Shown here in pieces: positions 1-10,300 of a stretch of 64,000 bases of DNA; within the stretch, counting starts at the first letter, position 1; each line of letters opens with the position of its first letter. The notes under the pieces are model-generated. The model was not told where the DNA came from and did no database searches. It was given only the letters and a program-made list of their open reading frames with translations. Source of the stretch: Charina bottae (Eukaryota > Chordata > Lepidosauria > Squamata > Charinaidae); the NCBI GenBank assembly GCA_023362775.1, contig JALMGJ010000003.1, positions 80,438,855 through 80,502,854 on the forward strand, in the 5' to 3' direction. Both the position numbers and the translations under genes were made by a program.

Positions 1-268
1 CACATCATTTCAAATTGACACTCTGGTAGAGGCTGGAAAAGGCCTTGCCCTACACTAACAGCTTCCATCTCTAACTAGTAACTCCACCTTGAACATTTCC
101 CTCATTATGAAAGGCCTACTCAGGATCAGTTGGTCACATGGTCATTTGCCTTTAAAGAGACAAGGAAATTCCCCAACATCAATTATTTTTGCTTTCTGGG
201 GGTTACCTGTAATTATAGTTAAAGTTTGCATAGAATGCCTTGTTAAATACTTTTCTGTGTGTGTCCAT

Positions 269-491
269 GTGCCTTTGAGTCAGTGTTGACTCCTGGCAAC
301 TGCCTGGACTAGTCCCTGCAGTTTTCTTGGCAAGGTTTTTCAGAAATGGTTTGCCATTGCCTCCTTTCTAGGGCTGAGAGAGAGTGACTGGCCCAAGGTC
401 GCCCAGCTGGCTTTGTGCCTAAGGCGGGGCTAGAACTCCTGGTCTCCCGGTTTCTAGCCTGGTGCCTTAACCACTACACCAACCTGGCTCT
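269..491 (-). repeat. tRNA-derived SINE, Sauria-SINE-like
   Basis: Read on the minus strand this starts with a tRNA-like head (gagccaggttggtgtagtgg, an A-box-type segment), then a B-box-like tagttc segment, the stretch agccagctgggcgacc, and a tail reading caactgcctggac...ttgccaagaaaactgcagg. The same layout occurs at 25285-25517 on the plus strand. Squamate Sauria SINEs have a tRNA head and a BovB-related tail; assignment to that family is from memory. No clear target-site duplication was seen. Confidence 0.75.
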
Positions 492-495
492 CTAT

Positions 496-1471
496 ATATG
501 TATTGCAGCTGTGCAAATAAGACAATAATTGAGCAGAAGCAAGGATGAGGAAGGCTCATAAACATGGTCTGGAGAGGTTTGCCCAGATAGTAGGAGTTAT
601 CTGTATCTGGCAAAGACAGAACAATTATCTTCACCAAAGCTGGAAACCGCACCTACAGGCTTACTCACCATCAAATCCTTCAAATCCTTGAGATCTGAAG
701 CTCAGATGCAAAGAGTACTAATTAATCTTTTTATTTCATCCAAAATCAGTGCTCACAACTTTATTACTGCAGCAAAAATCCCCCCAATTATTTTGTTAGA
801 AAATTCTAGATTTAAATTCATTCTCATGTAAATTTGCACTTGTATGTACATGACATTATATTATATGGCTTATGGGATGCCAAATATTTAGCTCTGCCCA
901 CTCCAGACACTATTTTGTATCTGAATTCAAATGGAGGACCCCAGACTATTAAAAGAAACTAAGGGCTTTTCTGCATGGCAGTCGTAAGCTGCTTGGCTCC
1001 TGACTAGAAATGAAGCCACTTTAAGAAATCCCTTTCCAGCTTCAACCTCTTTCTCCACTTTTGCCACAATAATGTCCTGGTTTTCTGTCTAGGCCAGGCC
1101 TACCACAACCTGTAATTCCCCTGCTTCTTTACTCCTCCCACTCATGCCTAGAAAAGCAATCATGAATTGCTTTCCTTCGGGTTGAGGATATGTGATTTCC
1201 ATTGATGGACCTTTTGTGTAAGTTCCTTGCCACTGACTCCCCCTCATACTTATCACCTTTCCATTGGTAGAAAAGAAGAAAACATACAACATTATTGCCA
1301 TTTTCTGTTACTTGGATTTGAAGAAGAAAGTGACAGAACTCTTGTCAATTCACAAGGTTAAAAAAGAGAAGGAAAGTCTGGATTTCCACATTCCATCAGT
1401 GATTTTTTTAAAAAGGGGGGAAAACCCTAGCCTTTCACTGTCTCACTGGTGAACTTGTAAAAAAAATAATT
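496..1471. other. no recognisable feature
   Basis: AT-rich unique-looking DNA. No reading frame with recognisable protein similarity, no RNA gene and no transposon end was seen. A distal promoter or a non-coding exon of the neighbour expected from mammalian synteny (LAMB3) could lie to the left of G0S2, but nothing here shows it. Confidence 0.4.
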
Positions 1472-1479
1472 ATGAAGGG

Positions 1480-1563
1480 CAGTGTTTCTCAATCTTGGCA
1501 ACTTTAAGAATTCTGGGAGTTGAAGTCCACACATCTTAAAGTTGCCAGGCTTGAGAAACACTG
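1480..1563. mobile_element. small palindromic hAT-type MITE, 84 bp, with 8-bp TSD
   Basis: The element starts cagtgtttctcaatcttgg and ends with the inverse, ccaggcttgagaaacactg, so the whole 84 bp is close to a palindrome. It is flanked by a perfect 8-bp direct repeat, atgaaggg (1472-1479 and 1564-1571). An 8-bp duplication and CAG...CTG ends are hAT hallmarks. Relatives occur at 15704-15830 and 62515-62598, and a half copy at 3165-3233. Confidence 0.85.
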
Positions 1564-1571
1564 ATGAAGGG

Positions 1572-3164
1572 TAGAGAGCAATGTCTACAACAAAATGAAG
1601 CACAACAAAGAACCAGACATCACCACTTGCACAGACATGTAGGAAAACACTACTTTGAATCCATAGCAGGCAGAGCGTGGCATCATGAGTTCCTGCTGAG
1701 AAATAGTCAGTGGCCTGTACTCACGCTGGGGCAAGATGTTTGTACAGATTAGCTCTAAGAAACCAGTAATATCCTCACACTCTTCAGGATCTCTTTCCAT
1801 TCACCAACTCCCTTCAGTCGTTTAAAATCAAAATTTACAGAAAAAAATCACTAGAGTTCCACCTCTACACATTCATTCTGCCACTTTCACTAGAATCTGA
1901 ACATGGAAGCTTCTACACTTTATTTCACCTTCTCAGATTTGGGCGGTTGTACACAAGGACTGTATGGGGATGTCTAGATGAGGACGCTGAGGACAGGGCC
2001 GCGTGCCTTAACTCCAGCTGCCCTTCTTCTCTTCCATCCATTAATTCTGAAAGTCTGAACCAACGTCTATTGGTTGTTGTTCTGACTTTTCAGACACTTG
2101 TATATATGAATCAAGCTGTAAAATCTTTTTGTGGCAACAAGGGCCATTTTTGCAACAAGCTGCAGGCAGAGTCACACTCCCTTATTGTCCAAAGAGACTG
2201 CCCAGCCACTGGGTGAGAGGTGAGAGGGCTTACGCAAGGCTGCATAGTGGCTCAGTGGACAGAAATAGAATGCAGATCCCTGGAGTAAAGTCCTAGACCC
2301 GTGCCCTATGTACAAAAACTCTTAAACATTCTGAACCCACATGCATTAAAAAAGGGGGGAAAAGAGGGGGTGCTTACCTTTCACATGGAAGAATCAAGTT
2401 ATGTGCTAGAAGAAAGGACTGGATAGGTCTCTGGAAGGGTGACTGACTTTCACCAGCTTTGGAGTCTAAACGTGCTTCTTTAATCAAAATAACTGGCTCT
2501 TAACACCGAGAACCTCAACAGTCAGTATAGAAGTGTAGCTGGGGAGGCTTACGTTCAAATTCCCCTCAGCCACACAGCTCAGTGACTTGGGCCACCATTG
2601 CCTCTCTGCTTAACCTACTCATAAGATTGTTAAAAATGGAGTGGGGGTTCCTGGAAAAGGAGGGATAAAGCTGAAATGTGTGGATATGCACACATCCACA
2701 AATGCAAGTAGAGGTTAACTGTAGAATCAAGAGATGTGGCAAACCCCAGCGTGTCTGATTTGGTTGGGGAAAACTTTGATTCATAGTGTTGTTGGTCCAT
2801 GTGGCCACCAGGGAAACCTTGCCAGTCACTCAACTTATACTTCACACAGCTGCTGTGAGGGTAAAACCAAAATGGACCTCATATGTATATTTCCCTTTTC
2901 TCCATGGCAACGTATGTAATATAATTAGATGAAATGCTCTCTTCTCAAGGCAAAAGGCTGCTGAAAATAAGTTATGGTAGGCCAGAACACTCTGTGAAAG
3001 AACAGAGCTACCCTCTCTGCCTGCAAAACTCCAGACAACCATGAGATGGCAGCAAAGAGATACAGCAGAGGAAAATCTGTATCCCTCTGGTAGCCGTGTG
3101 TGTGTTTTGAGCACCTATATATGGGCACATCTTGCCATTAAGAGAATAAGAGAAGCATCTAGAT
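1572..3164. other. no recognisable feature
   Basis: About 1.6 kb without recognisable coding or repeat content. Short open frames are present on both strands but have low-complexity or random-looking translations and no start, splice or homology support. Confidence 0.4.
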
Positions 3165-3233
3165 CAGTATTTTTCAAACTTGGCAACTTTGATTTGTGGG
3201 CTTCAACTCCCAGAATTCCCCAGCCAGCAAGCA
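3165..3233 (+). mobile_element. half copy of the small hAT-type MITE
   Basis: It begins cagtatttttcaaacttggc and continues through cttcaactcccagaattccc, the left half of the MITE complete at 15704-15830. The right terminal inverted repeat is missing, so the copy is truncated or its second half has been lost. Confidence 0.65.
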
Positions 3234-3850
3234 GTAGTCAACCTGAATCCTTCAAGCGGAACTTAAGTGCCATAGAGGTTTCCCTGACTTCATTCCTCAG
3301 CAATTGGCATTTAGAGGCAAACTGCCTTGGTCGTTTTGTCTCCAAGCAGCCATTGGTAACTTTCTATACCATGTTGTGTCTAATCTTTTAAAGCCATCTT
3401 AAACATCGATTCCCGGGCCTGCCTTTGGAGAATCAGGGAATCTCGCTTTGCTGTAGCCCCATTTGCAGTTAACTGCTCTTAATCTTAATGCCAGGGGCGA
3501 GTTTAACAAAGCAAAACAATGCAACGAGTCACCCATTAAGCCTCCTCTAAATTCCGCAATGTCCGTTTAAGGTAATGCGGTTTTAAGGGGAAGAGTGAAG
3601 GTCACCCCAACACGGGCCCTGGCGCACGTCGCTCAACAGTGGGCTGCTTCCCTTTGCAAACTGGCGGAGGCCGCCTGGACACATGCTACGTGACTCACTC
3701 CAGGTTGATAAATGAACGTGATTTATTGCTGCTGCCTTGCGTGCTTTGGACGCCCTTCCACACCGCCTCTCCTGGGAGCTGGCGGCAACCACCTCCGGCT
3801 GTGCTGCCCTTTGCCAGCCTTACCGGACCACCGGACCAGGAGGCTCTGCC
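3234..3850. promoter_or_regulatory. upstream flank of G0S2, GC content rising
   Basis: The sequence becomes CpG-rich from about 3590 onward and leads into the G0S2 core promoter. A TGACTCA (AP-1 consensus) preceded by ctacg lies near 3690, and two facing taa-rich half sites (gttaactgctcttaat) lie near 3468. Mammalian G0S2 is controlled by PPAR, LXR, C/EBP and carbohydrate-response factors, but I could not identify a convincing site for any of these. No coding frame is supported. Confidence 0.35.
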
Positions 3851-3855
3851 CTTGG

Positions 3856-3981
3856 CCAATGGCTGCAGGCCCGCGGCGTGCTCAGCGCATGGGCAGTCCC
3901 ATTGGCCCGCAGCCTGCACGGACGAAACCAAGCGGTTGGTCCGGGAAGGGGCGGGGCCTCGTGCAAGCGTGGGCCTATAAA
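3856..3981 (+). promoter_or_regulatory. G0S2: G0S2 core promoter (CCAAT, GC box, TATA)
   Basis: In order: CCAAT at 3856-3860, its inverse ATTGG at 3901-3905, a GC box ggggcggggc at about 3948-3957 and TATAAA at 3976-3981. Spacing predicts transcription starting around 4005-4010. The block sits in a CpG-rich segment about 550 bp upstream of the start codon and just before a good splice donor at 4110, which matches the two-exon structure of G0S2. The start site itself is inferred. Confidence 0.75.
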
Positions 3982-4005
3982 GCAAGGAGGCCCACGGCTG
4001 TCAAG

Positions 4006-4109
4006 TTAACTTGAGAGAATTGTGTTGGTGTTTTTGTGCTGAGTCACAAGTGGTGCTGCGAGTTCAGCGACTGCTCAAAGCTCCGAGCGAGGCAGACGAT
4101 TTCTTCGAG
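4006..4109 (+). other. G0S2: G0S2 exon 1 (5' UTR, inferred)
   Basis: The predicted non-coding first exon runs from about 30 nt after the TATA box to a consensus donor (gag/gtaagg, GT at 4110-4111). The intron would be 4110-4507, ending in tttctccgtctag. G0S2 in mammals also has an intron in the 5' UTR and all coding sequence in exon 2. The 5' end is a prediction. Confidence 0.6.
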
Positions 4110-4528
4110 GTAAGGCCGGCGGATTATTTTTTTATCCTGTCCAAGCTACAGTGCTAGTTTAGAGCCGAGCTGCGGCTGTTCTCCTCTATCCGAAGAGGCT
4201 GTTTGAATTCAAGGGAGGGATTTGTGGGGTTGTATTGGAGAAAAGGGCTGCTATTTTTTTAAAAAGCCTTATGATTTTGAATTCGTGCTGTTACATCTGA
4301 TCGGCCACGCAAGGGGAATTATACTTGAACTGTCTGTATTAAAAGTGCATCTGCTGTAGTTTGTAGCCTTTGCATAATGAGGCTGTGTAAGCTGCTGAGC
4401 CTCTGTTGGGAAAAACTGTTCCTTCAGAGTAGGGTGGCCTGGACCAAAAGGGTCTTCACAATCTAAGCTGTAACTGACCTACTCTTCTCATATGTTTCTC
4501 CGTCTAGGTGTTTCCAAGTAGCTGGACC

Positions 4529-4867
4529 ATGGAGACAATGCAAGAGCTGATCCCCTTTGCGAAAGAGATGCTGAGCCAGAAGCCCAATGGGAAAATGGTC
4601 AAGCTGTACATGCTGGGAAGCATGCTGGCATTCTTTGGAGTGGTTATTGGCCTGGTGGAGACTGTCTGCAGCCCTTTCACCTCTGAGGGGAGGTTGGAGG
4701 AAGAGGAGGAGGAAGAGGAGGAGGAGAAAAACAAAAGCCCTGTTCTGCCACTGAAAAAAAGAGAGGAGTTGGGGGTTGTGCTTCAGAAACAGGAGGACGT
4801 GATACAGGAAAAAGGCAAACAGGCACTGGCTTTGAGGAATTCCGTGAACAGGCAACATGCCTCATAG
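4529..4867 (+). CDS. G0S2: G0/G1 switch protein 2 (ATGL inhibitor)
   Basis: G0S2 is a small lipid-droplet, ER and mitochondrial protein that binds and inhibits adipose triglyceride lipase (PNPLA2), slowing triglyceride breakdown. The 112-aa product opens METMQELIPFAKEM and has the family hydrophobic segment at about residues 26-47 (KLYMLGSMLAFFGVVIGL), followed by ETVCSPF; in mammals this central region carries the ATGL-inhibiting activity. It ends NRQHAS, as in mammals. The chosen ATG at 4529 lies in a strong Kozak context (accATGG); the acceptor at 4506-4507 leaves only 21 nt of 5' UTR in this exon. The protein is about 9 aa longer than the human one, mainly through ten consecutive glutamates after the hydrophobic part. 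It is followed on the same strand by HSD11B1, as in human. Confidence 0.95.
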   Translation: METMQELIPFAKEMLSQKPNGKMVKLYMLGSMLAFFGVVIGLVETVCSPFTSEGRLEEEEEEEEEEKNKSPVLPLKKREELGVVLQKQEDVIQEKGKQALALRNSVNRQHAS

Positions 4868-5189
4868 GAAGACTGTTCTTTGTGGGAATGAGATGATGGT
4901 GACCTGCAGCACACAGGACATTTGTCCCTTTTTAAGGGGCAGATTCCCAAAAGTGAGAGAACATCTGCTCTGTGTGAAAGGCAGAAAGACTCTTGAAAGA
5001 AAGTCCAAAAAGACTCTGTATAAACTAAGTTTTATTTTGCTGCTGTGCAGCAGTTGAACACTGCCTTTTAAAGTCTTACATACCTGTTCTTTTGGTATGA
5101 CAATGCTCTATTGCATCTTATACATGCCTATGTGGGATTTATTTTTTACTAATGTCTATATATGTGTTTTACAGATATTTTGCATTTTA

Positions 5190-5195
5190 AATAAA
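5190..5195 (+). terminator. G0S2: G0S2 polyadenylation signal AATAAA
   Basis: A canonical AATAAA lies about 320 nt after the G0S2 stop codon and is followed by a GT-rich stretch (gctggtgtggacc, ttgtgttgg) typical of a downstream element. This implies a 3' UTR of roughly 340-350 nt. Confidence 0.7.
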
Positions 5196-5219
5196 CCATT
5201 TTATACCTGACACTAACAG

Positions 5220-5583
5220 ATGCTGGTGTGGACCTCTTGTGTTGGAAGGGAGAGCTCTCTGAAGAGCATTAAAAGGAATATTTTCATCTTTGTGTTCTAG
5301 ATAAAGCAGAGCTGGCCTATTTCTTTGGGGGGGGGGAAGATTCTTAAAATGGGGCCATTGGTTTATTAGTTTTCTTTGTAAATAATTTCAGCAAAAGGCC
5401 AGGGCCAATTTTCTAAAGGAAAAATATTCTGGGGTTGAAGTTTGGACCTGAAAGTATCAAACTCCAATGTCAGCTTTAAAAACCATATTGCAATATCTGA
5501 ATGATAATTTCCAAATAGGAGGGAAATTTGAATATATATAGAGAGAAAATTAGAGGATATCCAAACAGCCACCTTTGCTTGTT
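5220..5583. other. intergenic, no recognisable feature
   Basis: This is the DNA between the G0S2 poly(A) site and the first SINE. It has a short G run near 5325 and nothing else recognisable. Confidence 0.4.
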
Positions 5584-5905
5584 AAGGTAAGGTTTCCCCT
5601 TCCAGTCATATCCAGCTCTAGGGGGCGGTGCTCATCTCTGATTCTGAGCCGGGGGCACCAACGTTGTCCATAGACGCTTCTGTGGTCATGTGGCCAGCAT
5701 GACTAAACGCCAAGGTGAACGGAATGTTGTTACCTTCCCACCAGAGTGGTACCTATTTATCTACTTGCATTTTTACGTGCTGTCGAACTGCTAGGTTGGC
5801 ACGAGCTGGGTGAGAACGGGAGCTCGCCCCATTATGCGGTGCTTCCGGGTCTCGACCTGCCGTCCTTTCGTTCGACAGTCGGTAGTCTTAACTGTTGCGC
5901 TGCCC
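5584..5905 (-). repeat. BovB-tailed tRNA SINE (old copy)
   Basis: The tRNA-like head is at the right end (minus strand reading gcgcaacagttaagac) and the tail at the left reads gtaaggtttcccct. It belongs to the family of seven copies in this window (10801, 16241, 36120, 47022, 48150, 53727). This copy is the most diverged, with many substitutions and no evident target-site duplication. Confidence 0.7.
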
Positions 5906-6058
5906 TACTTGAAAATGTACAAAGATGGGAGGGTCAGACATTCAATGGTGAAGATGGAAAGGTGCCATATAAAGTAAAAAGTATGCCTGTTCTGCAGAAA
6001 GGAAGCTTAATCTTAAATGGTGCTTCACAAATCAGTGGTATATGGGGTCTAGATAGGG

Positions 6059-6264
6059 CAGAGCTTTCCAAACTGTCGCGACACAAAAGTGTGTCGCCAC
6101 ACAACCCGGAAGCCCATGGCGACACACCAACTGCAGCGCGCAAAACTCGAAAGCGGCAGCAGCGCTTCCGGGTTTTTGCGCGCTGCCGCACTTCCGGGTT
6201 TTCCCGCGGCGACACACCAACACCGGTTGGTGTGTCGCCGCGGGAAAAACTTTGGAAAGCCCTG
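6059..6264. mobile_element. hAT-type MITE, 206 bp, with 8-bp TSD
   Basis: The ends are cagagctttccaaactg and, inverted, ctttggaaagccctg. The flanks are a perfect 8-bp duplication agataggg (6051-6058 and 6265-6272). The interior is GC-rich and partly palindromic, with repeated gacacacc and cttccgggtttt motifs. The same ends occur at 27772-28081 and 39019-39291 around different interiors. There is no transposase, so it is non-autonomous. Confidence 0.85.
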
Positions 6265-6272
6265 AGATAGGG

Positions 6273-7339
6273 CATGACTTCCTCCCCAAATCAGGAAACA
6301 GCCCACAAGAGAAAGGACCTCAGAAAGAGGGCAGAACAGGCAGTCTCCAATAGAATGCACTGAGGCAAAGGAATTGGGAATCTTGGCGGAGGATTTTGCA
6401 CTTAGGAGTTAACATAAAATAACGTTTTGCACTAATTTGTGCACTCTCATTTGCATGGCTTTTGCTTTGCTCTGCAGTTTGGTTTGGGCGTAAGGAAGAC
6501 TATTCCTACATTAGCAAACATTGCTTCAGCCAGAGTTAGCTTTCATTATTTTTCAGTTATAGCAGTGTGGTCACAGTATTGCATTTTTTTTTAATATCCT
6601 TATATTTTACTGGAATGGATAAATAAATGTAAATATGTATCTGATCTCAGGATGGACTTTATGCTTCTGTCTTGGGATTTAGGTTCTTTAATAGGATGAT
6701 GGGAAAGTTTTAAGATACAAACAATTTTTAAAAGTACCATGTGCATTTCCCTCTTAATCTTATTGATTGTTCTTATCTATAACAAAATTAAGTTTAGCTA
6801 AGATAGTTCTTGTGACTAAGAAGCATATGGAGAAAAAAATTCCAAATCCTACTGGTTTTTATAGCAACATTTGCAAGTTCATATTTTGCTAATTCAGCAA
6901 CATGTAGATTCTAAATCGCCACCATCCATATGACTTGGTTTCACTTTCTTGGTGAATAATACAATTATAATATCCCAAAATGATATAGAGGGAGATGGGT
7001 AAGCTCTCAAGTTTTAACACATTGCTTAAAAATAATAAAATGTCCAATTGTCCATTAATCTAATTTTGCAAAATTCATTAGATCATCTGCACCTATTCTG
7101 ACCTTAGTAACCTATACAATCCTGTCAGTAAGTAATTTATCTTTGCTCATGTATCTCCCTTCATCCCTGTAGTTTTTAAACATAGTCCATTATCAGAAAC
7201 TGGCTTGTAGGTATTCAAACTTTGCAAGTCCATTATTTCCTTGCAGATATTCTAATGGGCTTGAGACCTCCAAGTTGAAAAGCCTTGAACATTTACATCC
7301 CTATAATCAGTAAGCTGAGGAATTTAGATTTTTCCAGCT
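6273..7339. other. intergenic, no recognisable feature
   Basis: About 1 kb of AT-rich DNA before the first BovB insertion. I see no recognisable frame, RNA gene or repeat end. Confidence 0.4.
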
Positions 7340-7349
7340 CTATACTATG

Positions 7350-10300
7350 TTTTGTTGTTTATTCGTTCAGTCGTTTCCGACTCTTCGTGACTTCATGGAC
7401 CAGTCCACGCCAGAGCTTTCTGTCGGCCGTCACCATCCCCAGCTCCCCAATGGTTGAGTCTGTCACCTCCAGAATATCATCCATCCATCTTGCCCTTGGT
7501 CGACCCCTCTTCCTTTTGCCTTCCACTTTCCCTAGCATCAGCTTCTTCTCCAAGGTATCCTGTCTTCTCATTATGTGGCCAAAGTACTTGAGTTTTGCCT
7601 TTAATATCATTCCCTCAAGTGAGCAGTCTGGCTTTATTTCCTGGAGTATGGACTGGTTTGATCTTCTTGCAGTCCAAGGCACTCTCAGAATTTTCCTCCA
7701 ACACCACAGTTCAAAAGCATCTATCTTCCTTCGCTCAGCCTTCCTTATGGTCCAGCTCTCACAGCCATAGGTTACTACAGGGAATACCATTGCTTTAACT
7801 ATGCGGACCTTTGTTGTCAGTGTGATGTCTCTGCTCTTAACTATTTTATCAAGATTTGCCATTGCTCTCCTCCCAAGAAGTAGACGTCTTCTGATTTCCT
7901 GGCTGCAGTCAGCGTCTGCAGTAATCTTTGCGCCTAGAAATACAAAGTCTGTCACTGCCTCCACTTTTTCTCCCTCTATTTGCCAGTCATCAATCAAGCT
8001 TGTTGCCATAATCTTGGTTTTTTTGAGGTTTAACTGCAACCCAGCTTTTGCACTTTCTTCTTTCACCTTCGTCATAAGGCTCCTCAATTCCTCCTCGCTT
8101 TCAGCCATCAAAGTGGTATCATCTGCATATCTGAGATTGTTAATGTTTCTTCCAGCAATTTTAACTCCAGCCTTGGATTCCTCAAGCCCAGCATGTCGCA
8201 TGATGTGTTCTGCGTACAGGTTGAATAGGTAGGGTGAGAGTACACAGCCCTGCCGTACTCCTTTCCCAATCTTAAACCAGTCCGTTGTTCCGTGCTCTGT
8301 TCTTACCGTTGCTACTTGGTCGTTATACAGATTCCTCAGGAGGCAGACAAGATGACTTGGTATCCCCATACCACCAAGAACTTGCCACAATTTGTTATGA
8401 TCCACACAGTCAAAGGCTTTAGAATAGTCAATAAAACAGAAATAGATGTTTTTCTGAAATTCCCTGGCTTTCTCCATTATCCAGCGGATATTGGAAATTT
8501 GGTCTCTAGTTCCTCTGCCTTTTCTAAACCCAGCTTGTACATCTGGCAATTCTTGCTCCATGAATTGCTGGAGTCTACCTTGCAAGATCTTGAGCATTAC
8601 CTTACTGGCATGTGAAATAAGTGCCACTGTTCGATAGTTTGAACATTCTTTAGTGCTTCCCTTTTTTGGTATGGGGATATAAGTTGATTTTTTCCAATCT
8701 GATGGCCATTCTTGTGTTTTCCAAATTTGCTGGCATATGGCATGCATCACCTTGACAGCATCATCTTGCAAGATTTTAAACAGTTCAGCTGGGATACCAT
8801 CGTCTCCTGCTGCCTTGTTATTAGCAATGCTTCTTAAGGCCCATTCAACCTCACTCTTCAGGATGTCTGGCTCTAACTCACTGACCACACCGTCAAAGCT
8901 ATCTCCAATATTATTATCCTTCCTATACAGATCTTCCGTATATTCTTGCCACCTTTTCTTGATCTCTTCTGCTTCTGTTAGGTCCTTACCATCTTTGTTT
9001 TTGATCATACCCATTTTTGCCTGGAATTTACCTCCGATGTTTCTAATTTTCTGGAAGAGGTCTCTTGTCCTTCCTATTCTATTGTCTTCTTCCACTTCCG
9101 CACATTGCTTGTTTAAAAATAATTCTTTATCTCTTCTGGCTAACCTCTGGAATTTTGCATTTAATTGGGCATATCTCCCCCTATCACTGTTGCCTTTTGC
9201 TTTCCTTCTTTCTTGGGCTACTTCCAGTGTCTCAGCAGACAGCCATCTTGCCTTCTTGGTTTTCTTTTTCTTTGGGACATTTTTTGTTGCCGCCTCCTGA
9301 ACAATGTTGCGAACTTCTGTCCATAGTTCTTCTGGGACCCTATCTACTAAATCTAGTCCCTTAAATCTATTCTTCACCTCCACTGCATATTCCTTAGGAA
9401 TATTAGTGAGCTCATATCTAACTGATCTGTGGGTCTTCCCTATTCTCTTTAGTCTGATTCTAAATTTTGCAATAAGAAGTTCGTGATCTGAACTACAGTC
9501 AGCTCCAGGTCTTGTTTTTACCGACTGTATAGATGTCCGCCACCTTTGGCTGCAAAGGATGTAGTCAATCTGATTTCGGTGTCGACCATCTGGTGAAGTC
9601 CATGTATAAAGTCGTCTTTTAGGTTGTTGGAAGAGAGTGTTTGTTATGCACAGTGAGTTGTCTTGGCAAAATTCTATCAGCCTATGTCCTGCTTCATTTT
9701 GTTCTCCCAGACCATGCTTGCCTGTAATTCCAGGTGTCGTCTGACTACCCACCTTAGCATTCCAGTCTCCTGTAATGAAAATAACATCTCTTTTTGGTGT
9801 ATTATCTAGTAGGTGCTGCAGATCCTCATAGAACTGATCTACTTCTGCTTCTTCAGCATCTGTGGTTGGGGCGTATATTTGGATCACTGTGATGTTAAAT
9901 GGCTTACCCTGAATTCGAATGGAGATCATTCTATCGTTTTTTGGATTGTATCCAAGCACTGCTTTAGCCACTTTATTATTAATTATGAAGGCTACTCCAT
10001 TTCTTCTGTGGTCCTCTTGTCCACAGTAGTAGATCTGGTGGTCATCTGATGTGAAGTGGCCCATCCCAGTCCATTTCAGTTCACTGACACCTAAAATGTC
10101 TATATTTAATCTTGACATCTCACCAATAACCACATCCAATTTGCCCTGGCTCATAGATCTTACATTCCAGGTTCCTATGGTGTGTTGATCTTTAGAACAT
10201 CGGATTCGTCGTTCACCACCAGCACCGTCGGCCGCTAGCCGTCCTTTCGGCTTTGAGCTAGCTGCGTCATCACATCTGGGGCTAGTTGAACTGTTCCTCC

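Noticed and set aside
5746..6270. 174-codon open frame between G0S2 and BovB
   Set aside because: It runs through a SINE and a hAT MITE in different orientations and shows no protein similarity.
8737..9300. 187-codon plus-strand frame over the BovB copy
   Set aside because: Antisense shadow of the BovB ORF; the same frame recurs over the other BovB copy.
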